From Adiantum capillus-veneris (taxonomy: Eukaryota; Streptophyta; Polypodiopsida; Polypodiales; Pteridaceae), in NCBI GenBank assembly GCA_014529385.2, contig CM043960.1:35178896-35242895 (forward strand): 64,000 nt of DNA, read 5' to 3'. Positions 35,322-47,063 of this stretch are shown here, one piece after another. Below the pieces are notes generated by a model. That model was not told where the DNA came from. It ran no database searches and saw only the letters and a list, made by a program, of their open reading frames with translations. Numbering within the stretch: the stretch's first letter is position 1; each line of letters starts with the position of its first letter. The translations under genes and the position numbers were made by a program.

Positions 35322-36593
35322 CCTAGCAATGGTTGTTGAGTGAACTTGGGTGCAGCAAGTCCGCTAGGCGTAGCAACATCATCAATTGAACTCTACTGCA
35401 TGCGCTCATAAGAAGGATTTGTACCAAGTCACCTAGGCGGAGCCTTGTCGCTTAATCCTTGCACTAGCCCGTCATCTGGGAGGAGCGGCGATATAGATGA
35501 TGATGAGGAGGCAGGGGAAGAGAAGGTGTCGGAAGGAAGGGATCGAGGAGGCAATGGAGGTAGGGAGGAGGCACAGGTTAGGTGAAGAAGGGTATCCAGG
35601 GGTAAAAATGAAAGGGTGGGTGGACAAAATCCTTTTTAGTAATGAATTTCTTTTAGAGACCATCAGTAGATAATATGTTATAGTCTCTTGTAGAAGCCTC
35701 CAGGAACCTGGCCCACCCGTACAGACTCAATCCTTACTACTTAAGTTCGGCACTCATGAGAGTTTGTTTGCTCATCTTTGTATTGCTCACTCAAAGGTCA
35801 ATCTTCCAAACTCTATAATTAGCTATCAATGAATTATTCTTATTTTCACATAAAATAATATATACCAATGAATATGCTACGTTCAATGGAAGGGTAGTAG
35901 TATACCCATTTTTTTTGTTGAAGTTTGATTCTAAGTGGTTGTATAGGGTTTATTCCTAATCCAAACCTTGCATGATAGAAGAATTTAGTAGCTCACTAGC
36001 AATGAAAATTTTAACAAAAATTATCTTCAAAAGATCATGAGAAATGCATTATGTGCTTGCATGTCGTGCCCTCAAAAAAAAATCGATACATAATTGAGGG
36101 AGTGGTGAAGTGGCACCGTTCTCACATAGATTCATAAACCATATGGAACATGCCCTTCCCACTTATACTTGTTTTCTCCTCCAATGATGAAGAGTCATGA
36201 TATGCTCCTCTTGTAGTGTTGAACAGTCATATTATTCTTCTCCAACCAGTGTTGGAGAAGGTTGAATTAAAAATATATTCCTTTTAGAGAAAAAAGAGAA
36301 AGCATTTAACTCATATGTAAATAACTTCTTGTAGAACTAACAATTGTTTTGAGTTGAGAGATAAATCTCTACAAAAACTCATGTTCATTTTGGGCTTAAC
36401 AAAAGAATGCATCCCGTTCACATAGTCCTTCCTTCGACATGCCAAATAATACTATTTGACTTGTCTGCTAAGATTTTTGTTTTTGACTTTTTTCATAGCA
36501 ATATTCATTTTTGGCTAGCCATGCAAGGCCTATGCAATGCATTCCAAAGGTAGTTCATTTTTCCCTGCTCTCTCTTTCTCTCTCCCTTGATGA
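35322..36593. other. no recognisable gene
   Basis: AT-rich, short frames only. It forms the left flank of the large element E. Confidence 0.45.
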
Positions 36594-37689
36594 TGTATAA
36601 AATCATCGTGTTCTATCATTAAAGTTAATTCAAACTTTCTCAAATGATTTTCTCATCTTAAACTGGCCATTTAAAATGGGAGGATAATGAGAACAAGAGT
36701 TTGAATATTAAAACGTGTTGCTAGGCTTATCTCAATAGGGGACCAAGAGGAGAGATAGTCTACCAAAGAGCAATGTGAACCAATGCAGCTTGAACTGACC
36801 TTAAGGTAAGCTTCATTAAGCCTCCAAAAGGAAGAATTGAGCATCCTATGATCTAGCTTAAATCTCATTGGATAGCCTACCTTGAGAGCCAATAAGAAAT
36901 TTAGCTTCATTAAATTAAAGAAATAAGCTCTCTTTTCAAAGAGGGAATAAAGGACACTTGTCACAAGACTAACCCTCTTGCTTGAAGAAATCCATTCATT
37001 GGCTAGCCCCTGGCATGGATCAATACTCACTCTTACACCACCCACAAGCACACTTACGAGGTGAAAGTCTCCTTCTCATGAGTGGGAGAAGTGGAGAAGC
37101 CTACACCAACATCACTTCGCTATGGAATGCAATTCAAGAAATTACCAAACTCCAAGCATGCTCATCTTCTCCTCCATCTCCATTACTAAGCTATGCTATG
37201 CTCTATGAGTGAACTAATGTGAGAAGAATACTTCTTTCTAGTAAGAACGCTTCTTTTTCTTCTTCTCCATCCTCACTCTCCACTAGCTTTCTCCACCTTT
37301 GAAGGTGTTTGAGGTCTTGGGATTGAGGCCAAACCAAAATGTAAATGTTGGAGCATGAAGCTTTCCATATTCATGGCATCAAATGGGCTTTGAAGAGCAC
37401 AAAGATTGTATGGTAAACAAGTCTCTCTCAATGGGAGAAGCTACAATACAAAGTCCTCTTGGAGGAAGGATCAGCTCAAAGTAAATCTGGTCCTCAACTG
37501 TTGTCAATCTTAATTCCTCTCTCTTTCAAGTTATTGTTCATGCCAAGCTATCTAGTTATGTTGTTTCTTGTTGTAGAATCCAACCACACACTCTCTCTTT
37601 CTCATAAGGACTCTCCTTAATGAAATACTCTCTCTCTCTGATCAATATAATTCCATTATGATTGATGTTATTAGCTTAATTCCATCACA
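36594..37689 (+). repeat. 5' LTR of E
   Basis: It starts tgtataaaatc and ends ccatcaca. It is collinear with 57754-57977 plus about 62880-63785, sharing 'tctcatcttaaactggcc', 'agcttaaatctcattgg', 'gaggtgaaagtctccttctc' and 'ggtgtttgaggtcttggga'. Compared with the 3' copy it lacks a segment of about 170 bp (62709-62880). Confidence 0.9.
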
Positions 37690-37690
37690 T

Positions 37691-37702
37691 TGGTATTAGA
37701 GC
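37691..37702 (+). other. primer-binding site of E
   Basis: TGGTATTAGAGC, one mismatch from the initiator Met tRNA complement, one base after the LTR. Confidence 0.85.
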
Positions 37703-37820
37703 ATAGGCTACTCTTTTCTTTATTAAGAAGAGATGTCCTAGGGTAGACTGCATAGGTTGGAAATTTTCTCTTACAAGAACATAGTTGAGGTGTGGTGGAA
37801 GCTTTTGGAGGATTTTTGCT

Positions 37821-37910
37821 CAACTGAGCAATTTAAAAAAAAAGCTCGCTTTGCTTCAAAATCAAATTTTGGAGCGAGCTTTATGAAGTGAGCTTTTTTT
37901 CTTAATCCGT

Positions 37911-37912
<2 letters not shown>
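37821..37912 (+). repeat. left arm of 11.9-kb inverted repeat
   Basis: It begins caactgagcaatttaaaaa and is the reverse complement of 49632-49702, with a 14-20 base extra piece. It is itself partly palindromic: agctcgct...tcaaaat pairs with attttggagcgagct. The flank makes ttgctca-ac-tgagcaa. A CT microsatellite (about 37913-37951) follows immediately inside, mirrored by a GA run inside the right arm. Confidence 0.8.

Positions 37913-37984
<72 letters not shown>
37913..37984. repeat. (CT)n-(AT)n microsatellite
   Basis: About 39 bp of CT repeats followed by about 32 bp of AT repeats. More CT-, TA- and CA-rich sequence follows up to the left pseudo-LTR. Confidence 0.95.
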
Positions 37985-37986
<2 letters not shown>

Positions 37987-38104
37987 GTCTCCCTCTCCCT
38001 CCCTCTCTCTCTCTCTCTTTGTCTACATATCTATCTCTTTCTCTCTCTTCCATCTCTCTCTAGTGTGTGTGTGTGTGTAGCTATATATAGATATCTATAT
38101 ATCT

Positions 38105-38196
38105 ACACACACACACACACACACAATATTGACAATCATATATACCCATATTATCACACACACACACACACACATGCACATATAATTTAGCAGTAG

Positions 38197-38240
<44 letters not shown>

Positions 38241-40370
38241 TAATTTGGTATACTTATAGCACTCCTTGCAAATCACACACACACTCACACATACATAAGT
38301 ACATATAAAATATAGAGTACCAGTAACATATACAAATAACAAATAAAGCTGGACATGGTTTGAAGACAAGTTACTAATCTGTTAATGTGACAACAACAGG
38401 CAATTACTACCTTGGCAGATGAATGACAAAGCAAGGATTGGAGGCGAAAGAGGACTCCAAATTGTTCATCAATTTTTTTAATAAAAAAAAGGCATATGGT
38501 TTTTTTTTGGGTAAAATAATGGATGGGGGACACGAAAACAATGTATTTTTTTTAATAAAGCAAAATCCTTGTATCAAAGATGTTGTTTTATTTGAGTTGG
38601 ATTTAATGTAATGGGAGTACCCTAACTAGCTAAGATGTTATTTTTAGCAAGCCGGTGAGTGGCTACACTTGCATTGAGGGAAGTAGGTGCACATGGCTAG
38701 TTAAGGCACCGTATTCAGAAGACTTATAAGATACTGGAAGCGTTAACTAAGAGAGCACGCTTAGCCCAAACTCTGTAGTACGTATACTTTCTGAGAGCAG
38801 GCATATCGTATGCAAGCCATAGCGCATATCTGTAGAGCATAAGTAATAGTGCATAACAATTGCTGGCATATCCTTGCTTGTGGGCAAGCAAAACAAACGC
38901 TAGGCTCTTTGCACGCATATGCTGCAACCCCTTATCCTCAAGCACATACACACACACACCTACTTCTCCGTATTCAAAGAAGCTTGTTGGCATATTGCGC
39001 AAGCCATGGCAATGGAAAATCTCATGGCATGATACACAATCCCTCTCTCATCTCACCAGGAACGGTAACGGCTACATACACCAATCTTGGTAGCTAACGG
39101 TAGCACAAAAAGCTTCCAAACACATTGATCGGCAAGGTAAACGGTGTCTTTTTTCTGTACACAATTGAATATGGTTTTTTATATAACTTGGTACAAGAAC
39201 AACAGTTTTTTCCAAACCGTATACACATGAAATGATTGAGGTCTTTAACATATCACACACGTAGCTAGAGATGCATAAGAAAAAGCTTTTTTAGACACAT
39301 TTTTGGAAATACATGAAAAGTTATGCATAAGAAGGGAATAGCTATAAAACCCACAGGTTTTTTTTCACTACACACACATAAATATACACACAAGCATGTA
39401 TCTAAAAACTGCACACAGATTTATTTGATCACATGTACACATACAACAGTAGATACGCATGGTGTGACATTAAAAGTGAAACATGGAGATAATATATAGG
39501 GATAATCAGTTTCTAATACTTAACATAAGAAATATTGATTGAAGGGTGTAGTAGTGACAAGATTGAAGAACCTTGGACTAATAAACACGAACAAGAAGAG
39601 TAACACGGATGACGATGGCCGACAATAACTAGGAAATACAATACATAGAGTTCTACTTTCACTTATGGTCTTTTCTGTACTTCAAACAAAGCAGTTATAT
39701 TACGACTTGTCTTTTGAGAAAAAACACCATATTATAGTTGAGAGCAAGCATGAATAAAGATTATACATACATGAGTTATGACAACGTCCTGTGAGATAAA
39801 AAGCATTGTTTACTTTCGGTTCTTTCGAAAAAAGATTGGTATTACAAACAAGATGTTGCAGAAATTTTTACAAATTAGAAAAATGGCTTTATATACCATA
39901 TTATAGAGGGATTCAAATAGATGAATCAATAAATGAAGCAACAACTAGGTTTACTAAACAAAGATATTAACCACATGTGTATAATTATTTGCTGATAAGC
40001 AGGGTTACAGGCAAACAGCTAGGATGTGCATCACTCAGGACACTTTTAAGCGACAACGGGAAAAGCTCATGGCAACACACAATAGGCCAAAGAAAACCAA
40101 ACCAATAGCAATTAGAGACCATATCTCCAAAACCCAAAAAAATGTTTAAAGACCATAATAGACCATATTTACATAGGCAAGCTAAAGTAAACATTATCTC
40201 TACTTAGGAGTATGGTTCCTACTCTGTCATGTAGCAGAGAATTTTGTAATGAATTTTATATCAAGAAATTATTCTTTGTTTTGTTCTTTACACAAAATGT
40301 TTTTGCAAACAGTATTCAAGTCTCTCAGTATATGATTCTAAGTGATGGGAATTTAAGTTCAAACACACAC
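38105..40370 (+). repeat. left pseudo-LTR of the Penelope-like element
   Basis: It is collinear with 43852-46280 over its whole length with many small differences, from 'atatacccatatt' at the start, through 'ttagcaagccggtgagtggc' and 'gcaagccatagcgcatatct', to 'gtagcagagaattttgtaat' and 'aagtgatggg' at the end. It holds no protein motif. Relative to the right copy it lacks about 140 bp near 40212. Confidence 0.92.
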
Positions 40371-41960
40371 AAAATTTCCTGGGATACCTTTGGTCGGGTA
40401 TCCATCATATACCGAGAATACTTAATACTGGTATGATAATTCAAATGGTTTGTTTAATACCTATATGGTGATTGATTCAAGCTTTTTGGATCCCATCTCT
40501 CACTCGTTTGGGATATGGTATTGAAGAAGACATTCATGTTCCACCAATTGGTACCCAATGTATAATTTCTTGTTTTAAAGGAGTGGAACTCCACAAAAAA
40601 TTGCTTGATTTTGAGAAACAAGCTAGTATCACCCACTCTATATCTGTCTTAAACACAGCTTCTATCAATGACTGGCTCTCTTTACTGATTCTCTCCAGAA
40701 AAGAGAAGGATAAGCTTTTGGAAGCATTTAGTACCTTCCTAGCTAAATTACCCATTATTGATACACAGGATAGCTCAGATCTTGACTTTTATTTCACTTC
40801 TCTACCCACTATTGTGAACAAGTTGTATTTTATCAATAACATGCTTGCTGCCCCTATAGAAATTAAGCACTCAAAAAAGGTCATCAATCCTCTTTTGGAC
40901 CTAGACCTTCTTGAAGAAGAAGAGAAGGAAGTGCTCAACTTTTTAGCGGATGCAAACAATTTATCCCCAGAGAGAGCAGTTTCTAAGCTCTTTTCAGAAT
41001 TAATCCCATTACTACCACCCAAGCGAGTGAGTTGGATGTTATTCGACTTGAACACAAGCTCTGAGATTATGAAATCTTGAACCATCGAGCACCTTTCACA
41101 TTTTCCTCTCTAGGATTGCTCTGTAGCAATACCTACGGACATTGTGGAGCAATGTAAAACCCTTGCTTTACATTCCAAACATCTTTTATCACAAGATGTT
41201 CTCTTCAAGCTTAAGCAGGTCAAATTATCCGATGTGGATAGCAAAAAATGTCCAACCTCCTCAATCATTGCTCGTGCCAAGGGACTTTCTCTTATGGACA
41301 TAGCAAAGGATCAAAAACGGTTTTTGAGAAACTGTTGGAATTCTTATAGACCTTTCCTCAAGTGCCAATGCAAAAGGGTGGATGCAAATTCCAATTGGTC
41401 CTCTTCTATCATTTGGATTGACCAATTTTTGTGGTGCACATTCCAGAATTTACGAAGGTTCTTTCAATTTTCATCAGGACCAACACAAGTGTACGCCTTT
41501 ATAGCTTGGGTAGCCTCATTTCCAACAGAATTAAGACATGCTGTGATAATTTATTATCAGTTTCATGAGCACTTGCTAGAAGCAGCTAAAGGACTAGTCC
41601 TATACACAACAGGACTCCACTTCTTTAAAAGCTATACAACACACTAGTATTCAACACAATTGAAACATTACTCAAACCTCCCAAAGGCAATGAGCAATTA
41701 AAGAAGATCACACACACACCAAGCAGCATGGAATCAACAAGTAAGAAACCAAGACAATTTAGAAGATCCGAGGATTACGGAGACACTCCCAAGACACTTG
41801 AATACTCAAATATTGAAGACCAGGTATGCTCACTTACTACAAGAAATAATGGTTTGCTACATCTTGAGCACAATATTAAGACGCATGGGAGATTTATTCA
41901 TATTTTGTTTTGTAATAAATATATGGATTTTATCAACCCTAAGTTTTTTTTCAAACAATG
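40371..41960 (+). pseudogene. Penelope-like element N-terminal coding region
   Basis: A hairpin GGATACC-tttggtcg-GGTATCC (40382-40403) precedes it. From 40472 a single frame runs to 41647 with only two stops (41078 and 41111), giving about 390 codons. It continues in another frame at 41728-41961 (SKKPRQFRRSEDYGDTPKTL). Notable parts: LDLLEEEEKEVLNFLADANN and an acidic helix region, ARAKGLSLMDIAKDQKRFLR, and FLKCQCKR. I recognise no domain and, in particular, no GIY-YIG or CCHH finger. By position it should be the N-terminal part or a separate upstream protein of the element. Confidence 0.55.
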
Positions 41961-43770
41961 ATAAATGATTTTCACATCAATAAAGATTTATCTAGGATGA
42001 GGATTTGTTTTGGTTGGAAATATACCAATAACCTGAACCATAAACTTTACAAACCAACTTCGGTATTTGCCAAAGAGTTTTATGAAACACAACCATGTGG
42101 ATGCTTAACTCATAAACGATTTGCTAAATTTCTAGTGGAATTTGAACCTTTTGGAAAGCATGTAATTACCACAAACCCTAACATAGCTAGATATAAAAAT
42201 TTCCAAGAATTTATTAGGAAAGGATTAAACCACACTCCATTAGTACCTGTAAACCCTAATTCAATTATAAGAGAACTTGGCAAAGTATGGAAGTCTTTAT
42301 GTCCCCTCTTGGGATGTGAAGATAGTAAAGCATATTATAATTATATCCATAGTTTAGTTAATGAGTCATTTTCCCAAAAAATTTCTTATCATAGGCAAAA
42401 CCAAACTCCATGGTACAAAATCACAGACTTAATGGATGAAATTCAATACATTCTACAATATTTATTTATTTGTGGACTAGATAAATATGCACAAACTCCT
42501 GTATTCATATGTAAAAAACTCATTCAATTAGCAGCAAAAAAAGATTAGAAACCCCTAAATTTTGTCTTCTCTCCTCATATGAGGAAGAAAATTGTCAAGC
42601 CGTAGTATCTTACACCCAAGAAATTGGGTTAGAAACATTGGAGTACTCACTCCCTTACCTTATGAGAAATTTGAAAATGCATAAAATGGAATGTAGATGG
42701 ATCACTAATGCACATAATTGTGTATTTACTTCAGCTACAACTATAATCACTAAATTACTCAAAGGATTAATCCAAGGATTTATGGAGTACACTGAAATAA
42801 TACGTACAAAGCTACACACAATCTCCGGGACACAAACCAATGGATATTGGATGATCAATAATCAATATGATTTTTTGATTAATTTACCAAAACATATCAC
42901 AAACATTCATTCATTTGATGTAACATCATGTTATGAAGCTATCCCTCATAAAGGCATGCATGGATTACTTGAATTACTTGACTCTAATATTAAACTCATA
43001 AAAACTTTGAAGTATCTTGGCTTTAAGAAACACCGTAAGCAGATTGTACTTACAAAAAAGAAGAGTGAAGTGATCTGGGCATTTGAATACCTACATACTA
43101 TTAATGAATTTGTCCTTGATAATTGCTTTACAAAATTAGGCAAACATAATTACCCACAAAAAAAAGGTATACTAATGGGATATAACTGCTCTCCATTATG
43201 ATGTAATTTATATTTGGCATGGTATGAAATTGAGTACATAAAAAAGTTATCTCGTCTTACAAGGTATGATATGTTGAAATCCTTCTTATATTCATGGAGA
43301 TATATGGAATATTTGTTATTTGCTAATAATCCCTTTGTGGTGCAATGCCTGGATCATAAAAACCTTTGTCCCATGAGGACCCCTTTACAATCTACCCATT
43401 AGACATTATTGGGATCAAAGCCACACATACAGGAAACCAAGCCACATATTTAAATACATATATCCAGTTATGTGAACCCATAGAAGGGGAATATGTTACA
43501 TACACCGCATGGAAAAAGTACAAATTACCGTGTCCTAATGTCTCATTTATTCAAGTAGCTAGTAACACACCAAAAAGGATGGCATATAATGTATGCATAT
43601 CACAAGTTCTCCCCATTTTATACAATGGATCCCAAGAATCATATGCGGTAACAGACTTAAATAAACTTATTGGTATGTTTGTAGAAAATGGTTTCAAAAA
43701 AGAGAAGATTGTTACCAACTTCATTGAAACAATATATTCCCTAGCATTAGATTTACCATTAATACCTTAA
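41958..43770 (+). pseudogene. Penelope-like reverse transcriptase (broken)
   Basis: In order: TQPCGCLTHKRF, a CxC motif at 42096; FGKHVITTNPNIARYKNFQE (pre-RT GHV.T region); LDKYAQTPVFICKKL (DK...v.CKK); a shift in an A-run near 42540; then LPYLMRNLKMHKMECRWITN (RT motif 1-2, KxHK...R.I); NIHSFDVTSCYEAIPHKGMH (motif A with its Asp intact); GILMGYNCSPL (motif B); a TGA at 43199; SWRYMEYLLFANNPF (motif C, where the catalytic Asp-Asp of RYIDD has become Glu-Tyr); a shift near 43366; and VASNTPKRMAYNVCISQVLP, the conserved SN.P...aY.v..sQ segment. The order fits the PLE/TERT-related RT lineage. At least two frameshifts, a stop and the lost catalytic pair make it inactive. Confidence 0.8.
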
Positions 43771-43781
43771 AACATAGAATT

Positions 43782-43828
43782 GGTAGAGGATAGGTCCACT
43801 TGGTGGCCTATCCTCCACCAAGTGTACC
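43782..43828 (+). other. interleaved double complementarity after the RT
   Basis: GAGGATAGG (43786-43794) pairs perfectly with CCTATCCTC (43807-43815), and CACTTGGTG (43797-43805) pairs perfectly with CACCAAGTG (43816-43824). The order is A-B-A'-B', enclosed by GGTA and TACC. It lies 16 bases after the RT stop and before the right pseudo-LTR. Because no base separates A' from B', both 9-bp stems cannot easily form together. A bistable switch or partial pseudoknot is more likely. Confidence 0.85.
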
Positions 43829-43851
43829 TTTTCTCAAGGATGGGGGAGGGC

Positions 43852-44620
43852 CACACACACACACACACAATATATTGACAGTCAGATATACCCATATTCT
43901 CTCTCTCACACACACACACACACGCACACAAACATAATTTGGTATACTTATATCACTCCTTGCCAATCACACACACACACGCACACCTAAAATATAGAGT
44001 ATCAGTAACATATACAAATAACAAATAAAGCTGGACATGGTTTGAAGACAGGTTACTAATCTGTTAATGTGACAACATGCAATTACTGCCTTGGCAGACG
44101 AATGACAAAGCAAGGGTTGGAGGCGGAAGAGGATTCCAAATTGTTCATCAAGTTTTTTTTAAAAAAAAAGCCATATGGCTTTTTTCTTTGTAAAATAATG
44201 GATGGGGGACATGAAAACAATGTATTTTTTTGAATAAAGCAAAATCCTTGTATCAAAGATATTGTTTTATTTGACTTGGATTTAATGTAATGGGAGTACC
44301 CTAACTGGCTAAGATGTTATTTTTAGCAAGCCGGTGAGTGGCTACACTTGCATTGAGGGAAGTAGGTGCACATGGCCAGTTAAGGCACCGTATTCAGAAG
44401 ACTTATAAAATATTCGAAGTGTTAACTAAGAGAGCATGCTTAACCCCAACTCTGTAGTACATATACTTTCTGAGAGCAGGCTTATCATATGCAAGCCATA
44501 GCGCATATCTGTAGTGCATAAGTAATAGCGCATAACAGTTGCTGGCGTATCCTCGCTTGTGGGCAAGAAAAACAAATGCAAGGCTCTTTGCACGCATATG
44601 CTGCAACCCCTTATTCACAA

Positions 44621-44659
<39 letters not shown>

Positions 44660-46198
44660 ATTATCCGTATTCAAAGAAGCTCATTGGCATATTGCACAAG
44701 CCATGGCAACGGAAAAGCTCATGGCATGATACACAATCCCTCCCTCTCATCACCACGAACAGTAACGGCTACATACACCAATCTTGGTAGCTAACGACAA
44801 CACAAAGTCTTCCAAACACATCGAACGGCAAGGTAAACCGTGTTTTTTTCCCGTACACAGTTAAATATGGTTTTTTATATAACTTGGTACAAGCACAACA
44901 ATCTTTTCAAACTGTATACACATGAAATGATTGAGGTCTCTAACATATCACACATGTAGCTAGAGACGCACAAGAAAAAACTTTTTTAGACACATTTTTG
45001 GAAATACATGAAAAGTTACATGCATAAGAAGGGAATAGCTATAAAACCCACAGGTTTTTTTTCACTACACACACATAAATACACACACAAGCATGTATAT
45101 AAAAACTGCACACAGATTTATTTAATCACATGTACACATACATCAGTAGATACGCATGGTGTGACATTAAAAGTGAAACATGGAGATAATATATAGGGAT
45201 AATCAGTTTCTACTACTTAACATAAGAAATCTCAATTGAAGGGCGTAGCAGTGACAAGATTGCAGAACCTTGGACTAATAAACACGAACAAGAAGAGTAA
45301 CACGGATGACGATGGCCAACAATAACCAGGTAATACAATACATAGAGTTCTACTTTCACTTATGGTCTTTTATGTACTTTAAACAAAGCAATTACATTAC
45401 GACTTGTCTTTTGAGAAAAAACACCATATTATAGTTGAGAGCAAGCATGAATATAGATTATACATACATGAGTTATGACAACCTCCTATGAGGTAAAAAT
45501 CATTGTTTACTTTCGATTCTTTTGAAAAAAGATTGATATTACAAACAAGATGCTGCAGAAATTTTTACAAATTAGAAAGATGGATTTATATACCATATTA
45601 TAGAGGGATTCAAATAGATGAATCAATAAATGAAGCAACAACTAGGTTTACGAAACAAAGATATTAACCACATGTGTATAAATATTTGCTGATAAGTAGG
45701 GTTACAGGCAAACGGCTAGGATGTGCATCACTCAGGACACTTTTAAGCGACAACAAATTCGGGACAAGCTCATGGTAGCACACAATAGGCCAAAGAAAAC
45801 CAAACCAATAGCAATTAGAGAACATACCTCCCAACCATGTAAACCCAAAAAAATGTTTAAAGACCGTAATAGACCATATTTACATAGGTCGGCTAAAATA
45901 AACATTGTCTATACTTAGGAGTATGGTTGGGGTATGGGATGTGACAACAATAACAAGAAATGGGGATTGCTTGGATACCTGTCACCTAAAATTGTACTTG
46001 TGGTTGGTTGGTAGGTAAAGATCCCTGCTCTCATTTGATAGGAGTTTCGGCTTAAGCTCCTACATTGTCATGTAGCAGAGAATTTTGTAATGAATTTTAT
46101 ATCAAGAAATTATTCTTTGTTTTGTTCTTTACATAAAATGTTTTTTCAAAGAGTATTTAAGTCTCTAAGTATATGATTCTAAGTGATGGGGTTTTAAG

Positions 46199-46280
<82 letters not shown>
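43852..46280 (+). repeat. right pseudo-LTR of the Penelope-like element
   Basis: Partner of 38105-40370. It has an extra block (about 45924-46063) and ends in an 80-bp CA microsatellite (46201-46280), where the left copy has only 'caaacacacac'. Several CA runs also occur near its start (43852-43990) and at 44626-44656. Confidence 0.92.
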
Positions 46281-46283
<3 letters not shown>

Positions 46284-46369
46284 CTAGATTTGTCTAGCCC
46301 AATCGACTCCAAGACCCCATCCTTGTCAAAAACTAACTAGAAATTTGAAAACATGAATGGTGTTAAGTC

Positions 46370-47032
46370 ACTAAGGTGATGCTTCTGTTGCATAGATTCT
46401 TGCGACACAAAAAACATCTCATAGAAAGGGAAACCATTGGATCGGCCAGCATGGAAATTGTAATCTTGCGCCTGTTCACAACATCCATTGGGATATTTGC
46501 AAGTGTAGCACCTTATTTAATAAGTTCATCACACTGCACAAGTTAAAAGAATAGCACTTGGGCATAAGTAGAACCCCCACATAGTCTTCCCACTATTTTG
46601 TGCCATTGATATACAAGAAAAAAAATGACATTGTCAGCACATTCACTGGTCAGCTATTTTGCATTAAAGGTGAAGTTTGCAATAGCTAGGTTCCCCCAAT
46701 ACAAAATTTGAAGTTGCCGAGAGTAATCATCATCTTAGTGGCCCATTGCGTGCACATCAAATCTCTCTTCTACTTCTAGAGTTGGAGAGCATGAAAAACT
46801 GATGAAAAGAATCTAGAAAAAAGTACAAATGCAGCAACAAAATGGGTCCTCACATGAGATGAGCTTAAGGAAGTGATTAGATTGCATTTTCCATAAATCA
46901 AAATAAGAACTGAGAAGAGGGGCTCGCCTTGGAAAGAATCCTATTACGGACCACCAATCTGAAGCCGTGCTTGAGCAGGTTGCGGTCCATCACCAGGCCC
47001 ATGATGTCGAGCCCCAAGAGCTCGATCTCCAT
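46370..47032 (-). pseudogene. GLYR/HIBADH-type reductase fragment, exons 1-2
   Basis: Minus strand. The first exon (47032-46928) starts MEIELLGLDIMGLVMDRNLL then KHGFRLVVRNRILSK. This is the Rossmann N-terminus of plant glyoxylate/succinic-semialdehyde reductase and related 3-hydroxyisobutyrate dehydrogenases (pattern GFLGLGIMG.aM..NLLK.GF.v.vwNRt.sK). After a 394-bp intron-like stretch (46927-46534, donor GC, acceptor TTGTGCAG) the next exon begins CDEL, continues after a TAA with GATLANIPMDVV and ITISMLADPMVSLS, matching the expected 'CDELve.GA....' and 'ML.DP.a.l'. The dinucleotide-binding GxGxxG has become GLDIMG. It is a decayed host-gene fragment without the catalytic domain. Confidence 0.72.
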
Positions 47033-47063
47033 CGCCTCTCTCTCTCTCTCTCATGTGCAAGTG

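Larger units (their letters stand above)
38105..46280 (+). mobile_element. Penelope-like retroelement with pseudo-LTRs
   Basis: Two long direct repeats (38105-40370 and 43852-46280) flank a 3.5-kb internal region that encodes a broken reverse transcriptase of the Penelope/telomerase-related type. LTR-retrotransposon hallmarks are lacking: no TG...CA termini, primer site, polypurine tract, gag, protease or integrase. Both repeats begin and end in CA microsatellites. Pseudo-LTRs, a single RT module and a microsatellite setting are known for Penelope-like elements. No GIY-YIG endonuclease was recognised, so it is either endonuclease-lacking or has lost that part. Confidence 0.75.

Noticed and set aside
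38105-46280. Interpretation of the 2.3-kb direct repeats as true LTRs
   Set aside because: No TG...CA ends, primer site or polypurine tract next to the repeats, and the RT is not of LTR type.
40371-46280. Hammerhead ribozyme or GIY-YIG endonuclease in the Penelope-like element
   Set aside because: I looked for CTGATGA...GAAA cores and for GIY/YIG-like motifs and saw neither; only partial words such as ctgataag occur.
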